From: Theobroma cacao
Taxonomy: Eukaryota; Streptophyta; Magnoliopsida; Malvales; Malvaceae
DNA length: 64,000 nt
NCBI RefSeq assembly: GCF_000208745.1
Contig: NC_030859.1
Location: forward strand, 20,602,361-20,666,360
Direction: 5' to 3'
Shown: positions 11,998 through 24,031 of the stretch, piece after piece
Numbering within the stretch: the stretch's first letter is position 1
Layout of the letters: every line of letters starts with the position of its first letter
Notes under the pieces: generated by a model
Databases searched by the model: none
What the model was told of the DNA's origin: nothing
What the model saw: only the letters and a program-made list of their open reading frames with translations
Position numbers and translations under genes: made by a program

Positions 11998-12451
11998 TGT
12001 TGGGAAATTGCAGAATTGTCTCTAAAGAATTGCTCAAGATCTAACCCAATCAATAGAATAAAGAAAGAAAGAAAACAAGCACACCCACAAGAACACAAGA
12101 ATTTACGTGGCTCGGTCTTTTGATGACCTACGTCCACAGGCACAACAATAGATAAAGATTCACTAAGAGAAAATCAGGAGATTACAAGAACAGTCTTAAA
12201 CTCATAACCCTTATCCCACGTACACCCAAATCACTCTCTAAATCTAGGTGATAATTATTCTTTAACCCATAGGGTCCTTTTATAGTATCCAATACAATAA
12301 CCTTATCCTAATATAATTAGGAATCTTATCCTAATAGAATTAGGAATTGTTATTCTAATCTAACTAGATTTAAAGACTATTTTATAAGGTATACTAATTT
12401 AATTAGAATTAGACAATCCTAATTAAATCACAATTCAAGACTATCCTAACA
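11998..12451 (-). repeat. Copia 5' LTR
   Basis: This 454-bp LTR is the promoter end of the element in its own orientation. It adjoins the tRNA-Met primer binding site at 11983-11994 and the target duplication GCCCC at 12452-12456. Confidence 0.95.
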
Positions 12452-12716
12452 GCCCCCGAAGAAAAGAAGGGTCCTCATAGGATCTATATAGGTATCTATC
12501 CATCTTGCCCATGTAGTCAATGCTTTTCGAAAACCATCTGATTGCAAGAGCATACATCAAAAGAGAAGGATAGAGGACAAACATAGATTGAATAAAACGG
12601 AGTAAGAACCCTGTGTTCGTAATTCATGCCTACCAGAGGCTTCAAAAACGTTGCTTTTCTCCTCAACTGAGTTTTTAAGGACACAAACCCGAGATTCCCG
12701 CATATTTTAGATGTAA

Positions 12717-13230
12717 ACAACAGAGATGAACATTTTAGATGTAATCTCGTACCTCTGACTGCTCCTCATTCTACAGATGGAAGCAAGCATCCCACAGCCA
12801 GAAGCAGCACAAAGCAAAGAGACTGCATTTCAAGGGAAATTTTGAAAATTAATGGTGAAAAATAGACAGAAAAAATGAATGATTTGTAATTCAAGGCAAT
12901 TCAAGGCATATGTATGTATGCATTCTAGTTGGCGAATTCTAGATGTAAATCTTATCTTGGAATCTGATTCTGCATGAACGGTCGGTCATAGAAGCCATTC
13001 CATTTTTACTGTCCATGAACTCAAAATGGAGAATCACTTCATAGACATTATGCCCTTTTTGCAACCCAACATGGGTTGGTGGCACAAGATAGACTTCATC
13101 TCTTGTATGCTTTATTACACCGTTACGATTATGTTTATCTATTTTTTTTTTAATTTGCAGATTCAACTTTTCACGAAATTTAAAATTATAATATGAAAAG
13201 ATGGATGCATGCATTCATCTACATTTATCT
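12717..13230. other. TBL breakpoint flank with an unrecognised conserved ORF fragment
   Basis: At about 12705 TBL exon 2 sequence gives way to unrelated DNA, as it does near 25175 in unit 2. On the minus strand a frame at about 12949-13100 reads PPTHVGLQKGHNVYEV and then HFEFMDSKNGMAS; its relative at 25432-25620 reads PPTHIGMQEGHNVFEV. The protein-like conservation suggests a decayed gene fragment. I cannot name the family, and there is no full ORF. Confidence 0.5.
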
Positions 13231-14139
13231 AATATATAAATCCATTGATACAGTCGATAATATCCCAAATTTAAGATAACAACTTAAGTAATGATAAAAT
13301 AATATAATATAAATATTAACTATATAAAAAACAAAGGCATACCATTATTTATTTATTCATCACATATTTAAATTTATTTTATCATTTAAATTTTAAAATT
13401 TATTCCGTTCATTAATCGCCATCTCTCTCATCTATTATTTTATATAGATGAGAAATGAAAAAAATAATTAATCAAGTTGATAGCAAACCAAGAATATTCC
13501 ACTTTTTTGGGACTTTCAGTTATTGCTTTTTTCCCATTGTTTTGAACAAACATTTCATGAATGTGGATATGATAACAAGCAACGAGAAAATAAAAGAAAT
13601 AAGGACACGTGCATAACATTGGATCAGTTAAGTCAAAGAGAGCGTGTGACAATCACATGATTGTCTTTACCAAACGGTTTAAGAAAGCTCTGCACTAATC
13701 TGCAAATCAAGCTTCCACCTCTAACAATGATTAAAACCTTTTCAGTTATTATCTATTGATTTTCGTTTGGATGCTCATTCTTAAATTCAGCATTTCTCAC
13801 ATAAATTATGTCTCTTAATTTTCTTTTCTCAACACGAACCTCTCACTTATTTATCATGTTATCTCCTCGAGCTTATGATTTTTGAAGATCTCTTGCATGT
13901 CATTCCTCCAACTTGGAGGCAGTTGAATCTTCCTCTTATGTCTTGAACCGGTGACTCACTATAACTGAAATGTTTCTCTTACGAGGATTATATATTCCAA
14001 CTCTAGTAGAATTAATTCTTCACATTGCAAACTAATATATTTATTGGTATGCACTCATTGAATTTAATTAAAGGAAATCTACCTACTAAGGATGTGGTCT
14101 TTGAATTTTGAAGGCCGCCATGCATAATATGTTGATCAA
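13231..14139. other. Intergenic, shared in part with unit 2
   Basis: I see nothing gene-like. The stretch from about 13730 matches unit 2 from about 26985. Around 13560 unit 1 lacks about 0.85 kb that unit 2 has at 26145-26985. Confidence 0.55.
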
Positions 14140-14670
14140 ACTGGAGATTTTATTAATCCAAACAAACAGCAGACCATAAAGGGTTCTAAGCACAAAAGAG
14201 CTTCACACATTAGAACAACCAGTAGCAGTATAGCCATTCACAGCAGACAAACCTCATGGCTTAAAACAATCCCCACAAACAAGAAGCATAGCAACCCAAG
14301 AGAAAACTGGACAGCAGGGTTGGGAAGATCTATCCCAACCATCAGAAGAAGAGTATAGCTCCTTCATACACAACAAGTGGCAACCACGTGACTGACTAAA
14401 CATCAAGTCAATTCAATTGGGGTACACCAGCTTCCGGAAGACAGAGATCAAGGGTGGACAGACAAACCCGAAAACCAGACCAGCAAGAACAAACAACACA
14501 ATAAAGCAATAGATATGAGGACAACCACAAAGCCGAAGGTAGCAGCAATGGCAACACAAAGAAAAGCAGAGAATATCAGCAGGATAGAAAGCGGCAGCCA
14601 CCACGCAACAACAGCCAATAAATGAAAACAGGGGAGGAGCAGCTACCACCACGAAGAAAACATAGACTTC
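14140..14670 (-). repeat. Possible retroelement 3'-end remnant
   Basis: Read on the minus strand this GC-richer island ends in GGATTAATAAAATCTCC, a polyadenylation-like signal, and it carries a hydrophobic 79-codon frame at 14413-14652. A near-identical copy lies at 27413-27950. Base composition unlike the flanks and the 3'-UTR-like end suggest an old LINE or processed-transcript insertion. I see no coding domain and no target duplication. Confidence 0.35.
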
Positions 14671-15798
14671 TTGTGAACACCATATCTTTCAAAGTCATCC
14701 GAAAAGGAATTCCCCTCCTTTAAGCTATGCTAGAATGTGACATCACCAAGCTGTAAAACCAAAGAATCAATCTCATTAAAAAAAGGCAAGATTTAGTAAG
14801 GCGAGATTTAGGTTGGATGCTAGTTCTTAAACAATACAATTCCCACATACATTATGTCCCCTAATTTTTTTTTTTCCCTGAAGATCTTTCATGCTATTCC
14901 TCCAACTCAGAGGCAGATGAATCTTCCTCTTTGCCTTGATCTGTTGACCCCCTATTATTACGAATTAAATCCTGATACTGCGAATTAATAAATTCATATG
15001 AATTTAACAATAGGAAATCTACCTACTAAGTATGTTGTCTTTGAATTTGGAAGGTGGACATGCATAATATCTTTATCTTTTATCTTTACTATTACTACTA
15101 CTATATATAAAACCATAATCTATAAAAAGAAGCATAAATATTGAACAACATATAGACTTTTAAGAAGTAATTAAATTAACTATTTTATCTTTAACTAATG
15201 GTTTTTTTTATTAATTCCAATATTGACTAATTTTTACTTTTTGGTCAATCACTAGATCAATTTTTTTGGTTTTCTTAAATGCGATGTATAAGAGCATTTT
15301 AATTTCTTTTATTATTCTTTGTTTAGTAAGCAATTAGCAACAAAGATTTTGTGTACAATATTTAGTAATGCAACTTTTTTCTTTCTTTTCTTTTGTTTTT
15401 TTTAATTTTCTATGTAATGTGCTTTTGAAAGTTTTATGGCTGCAGAACAGTAAAGTAATTTGTTTTGCAAGAGATATTGAAACAGTTTGAATAAGAAATT
15501 TAATTTAGAAATTTTAACAAAAGTAAAATAAAGATGAGGTTCATAAGTTCAGAAATATCATGTAAAATTCATTTTATCTTCTTTATATAAAAATGCCTTC
15601 ACAGATATTTAATTTACTTTTTCTCTTGTACCATCTTTGGTATTCTAATCAATTTTATTGCCTTAACAAAAAAAAAACTATTTATTTAATTTTTAAAAGT
15701 AATTTTTTATCAATATTAAGTTGGTTCAATTTTTTTTCACGAATTCCTATTAAGATTAAAACAAAACTAATTCATATGAGAATTAAAATTATTATTAC
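14671..15798. other. Intergenic sequence 3' of DC1 copy b
   Basis: The sequence is AT-rich and shared with unit 2 (27951-29903), apart from the poly-G tract and Harbinger-like element present only in unit 2. Any third exon of DC1 copy b would lie here or further left. I could not identify it. Confidence 0.5.
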
Positions 15799-17254
15799 CT
15801 GGGCAGAATTCTTCTCAAAGTCTAACTCCAAACTTGAGAATTCATCAATTACTGCTGTGTAATCTTCAACCTGCTAAAACAAATTAAAACATTAGTCTCG
15901 CAATGAGGACTTAACTAACTATGTTATATCATCTCAAAATGGTTAAACTAATAAATTCCTTTATTAACAATATAAATGGACGGGTATATTTTTATATGTA
16001 CTTGTATGGAGCATGAAAATAATTAATTTCACTATTGTTTGCTTCGAAAACTTGAAATCATATTCATAGATCTTGATTATTCGATTCTAAGGTTCCCAAT
16101 TAAGTTTAGAGTTATGTTTGAGCAAAAAGTATTTGATGTTCGATTTAAAAAAGTTATAGATGTAAACTTACCTTAACAACCACGCATTCTATATGAGCAG
16201 CAAATAAACCGTTGCATTCTTCACAACAATATACATGATCATTTGGATATCTTTCTTCTTCACAAATATCACAATAATACTCTCCTAAATTATCTTCAAG
16301 AAATGAATCCTTCATAGTTAAATGATGAACATGGTGTTTGGAGTGAACAATACGAGGTATGGGTACACAATCCAAGTGAATATTAATGGCACATTCTAGG
16401 CAACGATAAAAGGCTCCTCCACAATCCTTCCAACATACACTACAAAAGGGAGACCTCCTATATGTTTCAAAGAGTAGCTGAGAATTTGTCCCAAAATAAT
16501 AAAGATTGTGCACGTGGGACTCACATTTTAGAGGCCTCCTTAATGAATTAGAACATGAAGGATGGAGTTTGAGGCCACATTGTTCACAACTATATCCCCC
16601 ACATATACGAAAGCTCATCCTCGAACGGCAAGCATAGCATTCATAAAGCTCCTTTGGTTTGAAAAAAGTCAACATGTGTTCCAAATGAAATGGGACTTGA
16701 ATCTTTTGCGGTAACTCAAGACAAGATTTATGAGCTTCATAAAAGCAACTGCGGTTGGAGCAAAAATAGGCTAGACCAAAGATTGGCAAGCTGCAAATGC
16801 TACATATTGTTTTCTTTATAGGGTCAATACAATTGCCAAGGACAAGCTTATGTGGGTGAGTGAAATGGCGTAACTCGGCTACTTTCTCCATCTCTTTAAG
16901 TTGCGAAACAACAGTTTTGTGAGCTGTTAGAGTAGCGCATTTCACGTCAAGTGTGAAATCACACTCATTACAACTATAAAAAAAGCCAAAACATAGGTTT
17001 CTACACTCAGCACATATAATCTTGTAGATATAAGTATAGAGGCTAAGGCGATGGCTAGAATGAAAAGGGTGCTGTATCTCATATGGCAATGTAGCGCATT
17101 TTTCATGTAGGTAGTACTCTGGGCACGTTTCACAGATGTAACAAGGACCACTAATTAGCATACGACAAGCTTGGCAGTATTGATTTGTCTTTAACTTTTT
17201 AGGAACTTCATTGAATCTCATGGGATGTTTATGGATGATAGGTTGATTCTGCAT
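15799..17254 (-). CDS. DC1 domain protein, short type, copy b (two exons seen)
   Basis: Exon 1 is 17254-16172 (361 codons). It has six C1-like zinc-binding units at about residues 8-53, 62-106, 130-178, 190-234, 247-296 and 307-357. The ATG at 17254 opens the frame, and HKHPM follows closely, as is usual for this family. Exon 1 would read into a stop soon after a strong donor (AAG/GTAAGT). A 75-bp open exon at 15873-15799, flanked by TTTTAG and GTAATA, continues in phase and adds an acidic 25-residue tail (Q-V-E-D-Y...). The paralogue at 29904-31338 conserves this structure. The final exon is not located. The molecular role of DC1 proteins is poorly known; stress signalling is the usual proposal. 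Confidence 0.8.
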
Positions 17255-18390
17255 TTACAAAGAAAGGTGAATAATCAAATAATGAATAAACTCATTTCTC
17301 TAGATAACCGTTACAATGTATATAAATTATAACATATCAATCTAATTTTGAATAAAAATTAATTTTTATACCTTTTGTAAACAAAAGGTTAGAAAGAAGG
17401 TTCGGCTTTGCAAATTAAGACAAATTTGCAGAGGTTTGAAGTGGTGGATGGTCTTGTCTAAATCTTTTTTGGGAGATAAGTCTAACAATCAAAAGATAGT
17501 AATAAATCTTTTGAGCCAATAACGAAGGGTCAAGGAAGAGCCGGAATCAATAAACGGTTGTTGATAACTAATTCTTTTTGCATAATAATTATTTAAAAAT
17601 ATATTTTTTTATTTTTATTGATTCAAATAATTCAATTAAAATGTGCTTATCATTTTAGATATAAACCTTTCTATAAAACTCTCCTTTTTTTTTCACCCTG
17701 ATCTCTATAAAGCTCTCCTCCCGTTTCTCGATTTTCTAATGTTACTTGATGACTGAGTTTTCTTTTTCTTTGAAGCCCTGCTTTGCCCTATCAGCAGCAT
17801 GGTGAACAGATTTGGACACAGGCAGATTTCTCACCTCGTATTTGATTGCGACGAAAACCGAGGAATAGAGACAACCTGAATATTTATAACATTAGTTTAA
17901 TCTTTCTAATTATGAAAGCCAAATGAGGTATTATATGGATGGATTTTAAATTTTTTTTTAATCTTTTTATTTCGAAAAGTTTATTTGATCCTTTTAAGTC
18001 ACTTTTTATTAGTTTTGAGATGTTTTACCTTCACAAGCATGGGCAAAGGCAGAAATGCAGAAGTTAGAGATTTATTTACTTCATTTACTTTTGTTTTATG
18101 TTCTCATGCTGTTTGATGTTTTGTCACCATGTTTTCGATTTGTTCTTTATAATTTATCATCGTCCTAAGATTGTTGTTATTATACCTTTTGTAATATAAT
18201 TTTTTTTTAATTTTTGACCAAGACCCATATCTATAATTCATGGTTGATTGGATAATAATAACAAACTTACACTTAATTCTTCATATTTGTGCCAAAAATA
18301 TAATTTTTGAATTTTTGACCAAGACCCATATATATAATTCATGGTTGATTGGATATTTTTGAGGAATTGGTCGTTTCTTCTATTGGAACT
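17255..18390. other. Spacer between DC1 copies b and c
   Basis: This spacer should contain the promoter of copy b. It is about 1.1 kb, against about 0.5 kb between copies d and e, and 17700-18390 has no match in unit 3 that I can see. A direct repeat (TTTTTGACCAAGACCCATAT plus about 25 bp) occurs at 18209-18254 and 18310-18355, next to the truncation point of copy c. Confidence 0.6.
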
Positions 18391-18975
18391 TTAAGGATGA
18401 AAAGGATGACAAAGTGTTCTCGGTATCTTATCCCTACACAACTCATGAAGCAAGAAGTTACATTCTACACAACCATAGCACACTTCTGATAGACGCATTC
18501 GGCACCAACTACAATTGTAGTCATCTGCTCTTATCTTCCTATATTTGAAGATTGTCAGTTTGTGAAGGTGGCTGTAATGTTGAATTTCCTTTTTCTTGCC
18601 GTCTTGAAGTCTCTGCCACTCCTCTTCAAGTAATAGATCATTAGTTGAAGAAGCACATGCTAAATCAAGATTAAAATTGCATTGATCGCACGAGTATCTG
18701 GAGAAAGCGGAAATATACCAACATTTATCACAAATGAAATCTTGCCGTTGGAGTTGTAGTCGAAGTTGGTGCTGCGAGTGGAGAGGGTGATCAATCTTAA
18801 GAGGCAGATGTTGCAGTTCACTCACGCATGATTCATGGAGCCAAAAATTGCAAAATCTACAAGAATAGGCTGTATTCAAGATTTCCTTTACACATGCAGT
18901 ACAGTATTCTTTCAGAGCATTCTCCAGATTGCGAAAGCCCAAGGAATGGCCATGACAAGCAAGTTTGATCTTCAT
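18391..18975 (-). pseudogene. DC1 long type, copy c, truncated
   Basis: This is the unit 2 counterpart of copies a and e. From the ATG at 18975 it reads 194 residues with three complete C1-like units, then stops (TAA) immediately after HPFHP, where copies a and e continue into SHPLRLH. Downstream sequence is unrelated, so the last three units were lost by a deletion or insertion breakpoint at about 18391, not by point mutation. A short three-unit protein could still be made. I call it a pseudogene because half the family fold is gone. Confidence 0.7.
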
Positions 18976-20146
18976 TTCAAAGAAGATAGAAAATGGATAA
19001 ACAAAGAGATGGTTAGAAGGATAGAACAAAGATTATATTACAACAATTTACAACTGAGCTAAATAAACTATATGTAAAGGCAATCAAGATTAATAAGAGG
19101 GTTGAGATCCAAGGATGGAATCTCAACTCCCTTACGTACTTCTCATATTAAAGGAACAATCCCTTCCTTGATCAGTGATGGAAGCACAATATTATAAAGA
19201 ATACGATAATCCCTTTCTTGATCAAATCAAGAATTTGAATTAAATCCCGTGACTTTCCATTGAAAAGGAAAATAGACCATGGATTTCGTGTTATATTCTT
19301 TTGGATACAATATTATAATCTAAAGTTAAGAAGCATTCTGAAATAATGCTTATTCCAAATTGGAAAATTAGATGAATCTTATTAATATTTATTGCAATAA
19401 CATTTTTAAAGATAGTCATTCGATGCCATAGAATTCTTTTAATAAAATAGAAAATCATATTAATATTTATAATAAAAATTTAACATATCAATTTAAAAAT
19501 ATGATAAATACAAGTATCAGTTTTCATCCTTCTAAGGATTTTTCATTAAGTATACTTTTATATATATAATATCATAAATTAGAGTAAAGTTGCAATCCAA
19601 ATAAAGGAAAAGAATAATGATTTCTTAGCAACTGGGGCTCTGCCTAGGATCTGTTTTCCTCTTTAATTAAAAGGATTGAGATCCAAGGATGGAATCTCAA
19701 CTTCTTACTTCTCATACTATTATGTCAAGGAACAATTCCTTTCTTGAACGATGGAAACACACAAGGTATATTTTTGCTTTTCATTAAATTAATAAATTAG
19801 TGCTTGAGTTTGCTTTTTCTATATATAAAGAATGTTCTTTTTGAATGAAAGTATAGAAGCAATTCCAATTTTAATGCTAGAGAATGACTTCTTTTTGCCC
19901 AAAGAAGTTACTTTAAGTTTCCTTAAGCTGCTTCCTCAATGAATATTTTATTATTTCTTATTAAAAAATATATGTAAATTAATTAAAGAAAGGAAAAGAA
20001 GAGAGGATAAAGGAAAAGTATGTTATCAAGAAACACCATTGGTTTTCCCTAATAAAGCACAAAGCTATTTAATAATAATACTTCTTTAATGATTTTGCAC
20101 ATCTTTTAGAAATGTCTAGTTTAAGTTTGTTAACATCAAATATAAA
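18976..20146. other. Upstream region of DC1 copy c
   Basis: This is the unit 2 version of 1126-2288, with the paired direct repeat at 19098-19186 and 19672-19763. It is visibly more diverged from units 1 and 3 than those are from each other. I see no gene. Confidence 0.65.
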
Positions 20147-20775
20147 TTAGTCTTTAAACTCTAATAAAGTGGTAGATTTAGTTCCTTTATAATAATTTGT
20201 AAAAATTAAGCTTCTATACTTTTTAAAATTGATAATGTCAGTCCAATGTGTTAAATTCTTTTGTTATCCATGCTAATATGATATTTTCTTGTTAATATGA
20301 TATTTAATTTGATGACATGACAATGATTGTATGACACTCCACAAATGATGCAATAATAATGTTGATATGACATGACCAAACATTGACATGAGTTTTATAA
20401 GTGCGGACACAAAATTATTCAAAATGAACTATGAGTTTTAAACAAGATTAGAAAAGAAAGAAATAAAAAATACAGATAAGTTTATAGGATTTAGAAAAAG
20501 AATAATGTGAGATAGAGAAGAATTAAATTTTTATAACTATAATTTAAAGCCGTGAAAATAATGTTATGAAATAGATAAAAAAAATTGTCATGTCAACATT
20601 AACACATCATTATATTTAATACCACGTCAATAAGAAAATGTTACATGAGCATAAATAACAAAAAATTTTAACATATTGGATTAACATTGTCAATTTTGAA
20701 AAGTACATGATTCAATTTTCACAAATTATTGTATGGAGATTAAATCTACCACTTTACTAGAATACAGAGACTAAT
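20147..20775. repeat. Foldback element, unit 2 copy
   Basis: This is the counterpart of 2289-2914, with the same inverted arms at the same position relative to the DC1 gene. Confidence 0.65.
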
Positions 20776-23700
20776 TGTATAATTTAATCTATAAATAAAC
20801 ATATAAATATATGAAGCAACATTTTATGTTTAATGATGAGCACAGTTTTCTTTGGCCTTTTCCATTTTTTTGAAAGACAAAGAGAACAATATTTCATAAA
20901 AAAGTATAAGTCTTAATTAAATTATTTTAAGGTCAGAAAGATTAGCAAAGTCGTTAAAACAGTATTTACTTTCATATTCTCACAATAATTAAACAATTTT
21001 TTTTAAATAATGTTTTTGTTACGACTCAATTAATTAATCAACTTAAAGATAAGGTTTATACGGTGATTATGCCTATAAACCACTCAGTAGAAACAAGCCT
21101 TTTTGTATGTTAAAAGAGAAAATAGGGGACGGCCATTTTGGTGAACACCACCAAGTTGAGGGAGCCTTTGATTAAATTAAGATTTTAAATTATTTTGTGT
21201 TACATTCTTTTGGGTATAAAATACAAAGTGATTTCCTATTTTCTTAAACAAATATTACAATCTAAAGTTAAGTGAATGCTCCTTAATTATTCTATTGATC
21301 AAAGCAAGCATCCCACAACCAACAGCAGCACAAGGCATAGAGATTGCACATACAGTTGAGGGCCAAATGTGAATAATTTGGTGTTGAATTAGTTACAAAA
21401 TCAATTATCAATCAATTATAGGCCAAATGTGAATAATTTGGTTCATTAGTTAGTGCATGATCCTGTCTAAAGAGCAAGATTCGAAACCTCTTTCTCCTAA
21501 TTATTTAACTAAAAATAAAATTATAAAAACTTGATTGAATGAAATAAAAAAAAATTATTTGAATAATTCAGTGACTTTTTTAAGTGTTACACCAATGAAA
21601 TAATAAGTCGAATCCTGAAATGAGCCTTTAAAAAAAATTTATTGGTAATTTTGAAGAAAAGGTAGAAGAGAATTGTTTAATACTACAATGTATATATATA
21701 ATAGTTTGGAAAAACAAGTTTAGGAAATATGGTTGTTCATTTTGGAAGAAAAGTTAGAAGAAGTTATACATATTGCACAAAATTGGTTTGAAAGCCTGGG
21801 TTGAGTTGATGTAGACACATAAATTCAGCAGTAATTATAAAAGACTAGACTTAACCACCCTTTCAGAAATTTTCTTGTACTGGATTCTTCATAAGGGGAA
21901 TTCCTTCCTTGCACTTTCAATTGTTCCGTTTAGATATGTCAGCAGCGGAAATGTTTCAACTAAAGTCTAAAACTAGCCACTAGGCTAGGAAAAGCATAAA
22001 ACAAAGGGGCTGATGTAAACATGAACAAAGCAGAAAGACCTTGTAAAGTGGGCTGGTGTAAAGCCCACTACACCCTTTACTCTTAACATATTCGTGTTCT
22101 GTTTATCTTGCATCACTTAAATGTTTTTTTTTTTTTAAATTCTTGAGTCACTTAAATTGAGTCCATGTAACACTTCCAAAAAAAGTATGAAAGCAATGAG
22201 CTAGAGAATTAAATTAACCACCAAAACGATAAGCCAAGTGCAAAATAACAGATAAAACAGAAAGAAAAAAGTTTGAGTTTGTGGAGAAACCTGTTGGTCT
22301 TGGTGCATGACAGTTTTTATCCATTTTCAAGAAGCAATTGCAGCTCTGGCTATGAGTTGATGTATATTGCTCCTTCATTGCTGAGTTTGCACTATCGTTC
22401 TTATACCAGCAAGGAGCTGCTAGCTACTCTGGCTAGCTTAATTTCCTAGAGTGTAAATGCGTTAGGGAATCATATTCGAAATAACTTTTCTGTCAGATTA
22501 GAAGACTCCATGTTCCTGCAGCCAGATGCCAAATTTGTATATTGCTATAAAATTGATATTAAGGGAGAATAACTTTAAAGATTTATTGCTTTTGGGTTAA
22601 TCGATGGCAAAAGGGGAAGATGGAGGAAACAAAAGCAAATGATATGACACAGACAACACTAGAGAGCTCTAGATAGCTTACTGATGATGATGACCAACGA
22701 CAATGTAGTTTGAGGAGCTGATGACAATTAGTTGGAAAAGTAAAACTGAATGCTAGTCCATGAATGGTAAAGAATGATGCATTAATCTCTGAGGTGACAA
22801 CTTGATGGGATGACAAATTAGTCTACTCATTTAAGCTTTACTTAATCCATAAAGTGAGCTCATGTTTTCCTCCTCACAAGAGCTGAAATATCAAGGCAAG
22901 CAACTGAAATTATAGTAAAATTTAAAAGATGGGCCTCTTTTCCCCCATACTTCCTTTGGTTGACAGATAATGCAGTACCTTGTGGTGATACAAATCAGAA
23001 CAATTTGTTTTGTGTCTCTAACCTGTTTACTCATGCAGATTGTTTCATCATATTTAATCATACCTACCCCTTTCCCCTTTAAATCTGAAATTAGTCTTTG
23101 CATATCCCAAAATGAACAAAAAGTCTAGCACAATACAGATGTTTTTAACTTATAATACAAAGAAACTCAGTTTCTTGACAAATAAATCATATTCAACACT
23201 TCAACCTCAGTCCAATTTCACCTCTAATGAACTGAAATCTGAGGTGTCAGCCATTGGCCTCTAGAACAGTACAAATCTGTTAGCTCTATATGGTATTTGT
23301 CATCATTCTCTAGCTCAGTTTAATTATCAAGAAACCAAAGAAAACAGAAACAAGATAACAAACAAGCAGAAACTTCTTCAAATCTAACCAAAACCATATA
23401 GAGCCTGGATGATTCATATTACATTAGCCTGACATTAAGGAGGCTGATAGAACAAGGTGTAAACCCACCTTTGGGATCTAATTCCCTATATTAAAAGAGC
23501 ATAATCTCAACTGAAATCCATCTCTAGCATTGTAATTCCAAACGGTTAAAAGATCTTTAACAGAAAACAAGAAGCATACAGATCAAATAGATATCACTTT
23601 CCAAATAAAATACAGGACCAAGCTATTCAGACCTCTATTCTAGCAGCAAAATTCATAAAGAATCAGGCCAAGATTCATTAACAAGTTGTGTACTGTAAGT

Positions 23701-24031
23701 AAACATATTTCGTATCAGAGATACAAACTGATTGCAGCTCATATTATAAAAGATAATTAACCATAATATTACTTTAACAAAATCATGAGAGCCTAATAGG
23801 CTACTAGCAATTAGAGGCTAAATGAGTGTAATTGGGTAGGAAGAACCTTACAGCCAATTATTGACAACAGCTTTTATATATTCTTACCTTTTTTTTCTCC
23901 AAAGAATAGTATCATTTTGCACTTCTCCATTGGAAGTAAACTTTTCACTGAGAAATAAACATGTACTAATCGATCTAGACAAATTTAGTGACTAAACAAG
24001 AATTTACAAACTTAAATTGCATTAATTTTAC
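20776..24031. other. Intergenic sequence 3' of TBL pseudogene 2
   Basis: There is no supported gene. Compared with units 1 and 3, about 0.5 kb holding most of the second foldback element is missing near 21420. A roughly 20-bp stretch, GGCCAAATGTGAATAATTTG, is repeated at 21361 and 21421 at that junction. Confidence 0.6.

Larger units (their letters stand above)
8496..12451 (-). mobile_element. Ty1/Copia LTR retrotransposon, RT-deleted
   Basis: This 3956-bp element inserted in exon 4 of TBL pseudogene 1. Both LTRs start TG and end CA, and a 5-bp target duplication GCCCC lies at 8491-8495 and 12452-12456. On the minus strand the 5' LTR (11998-12451) is followed by a primer binding site TGGTATCAGAGC (11983-11994) matching plant initiator tRNA-Met. 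A polypurine tract AAGGTGGAGATT precedes the 3' LTR (8496-8951). By eye the LTRs differ by about 16 substitutions and 3 small indels in about 455 bp, roughly 3.5%, so the insertion is a few million years old at most at usual plant rates. It is absent from units 2 and 3. Confidence 0.95.
6635..12716 (-). pseudogene. TBL pseudogene 1, split by Copia and deletions
   Basis: Remnants of a trichome birefringence-like (TBL/DUF231) gene match the intact copy at 38683-41069. Kept parts are: the 3' part of exon 5 (6635-6884, with the DCSH catalytic box and the LPGVPD motif); the intron 4 and exon 4 edge (about 8410-8495); the rest of the retained exon 4 (12457-12527) beyond the Copia insertion; and the 3' part of exon 2 (about 12585-12705). 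Exon 1, the GDS box, exon 3 and the start of exon 5 are missing. The exon 2 donor GT has become CT, and a premature TAA shortens the C-terminus. It cannot make a working acetyltransferase. Confidence 0.85.

Noticed and set aside
14413..14652. Hydrophobic 79-codon ORF, repeated at 27683-27922
   Set aside because: It lies in a retroelement-like block duplicated with the unit. The low-complexity Cys/Val-rich reading has no domain, start context or splice partner.
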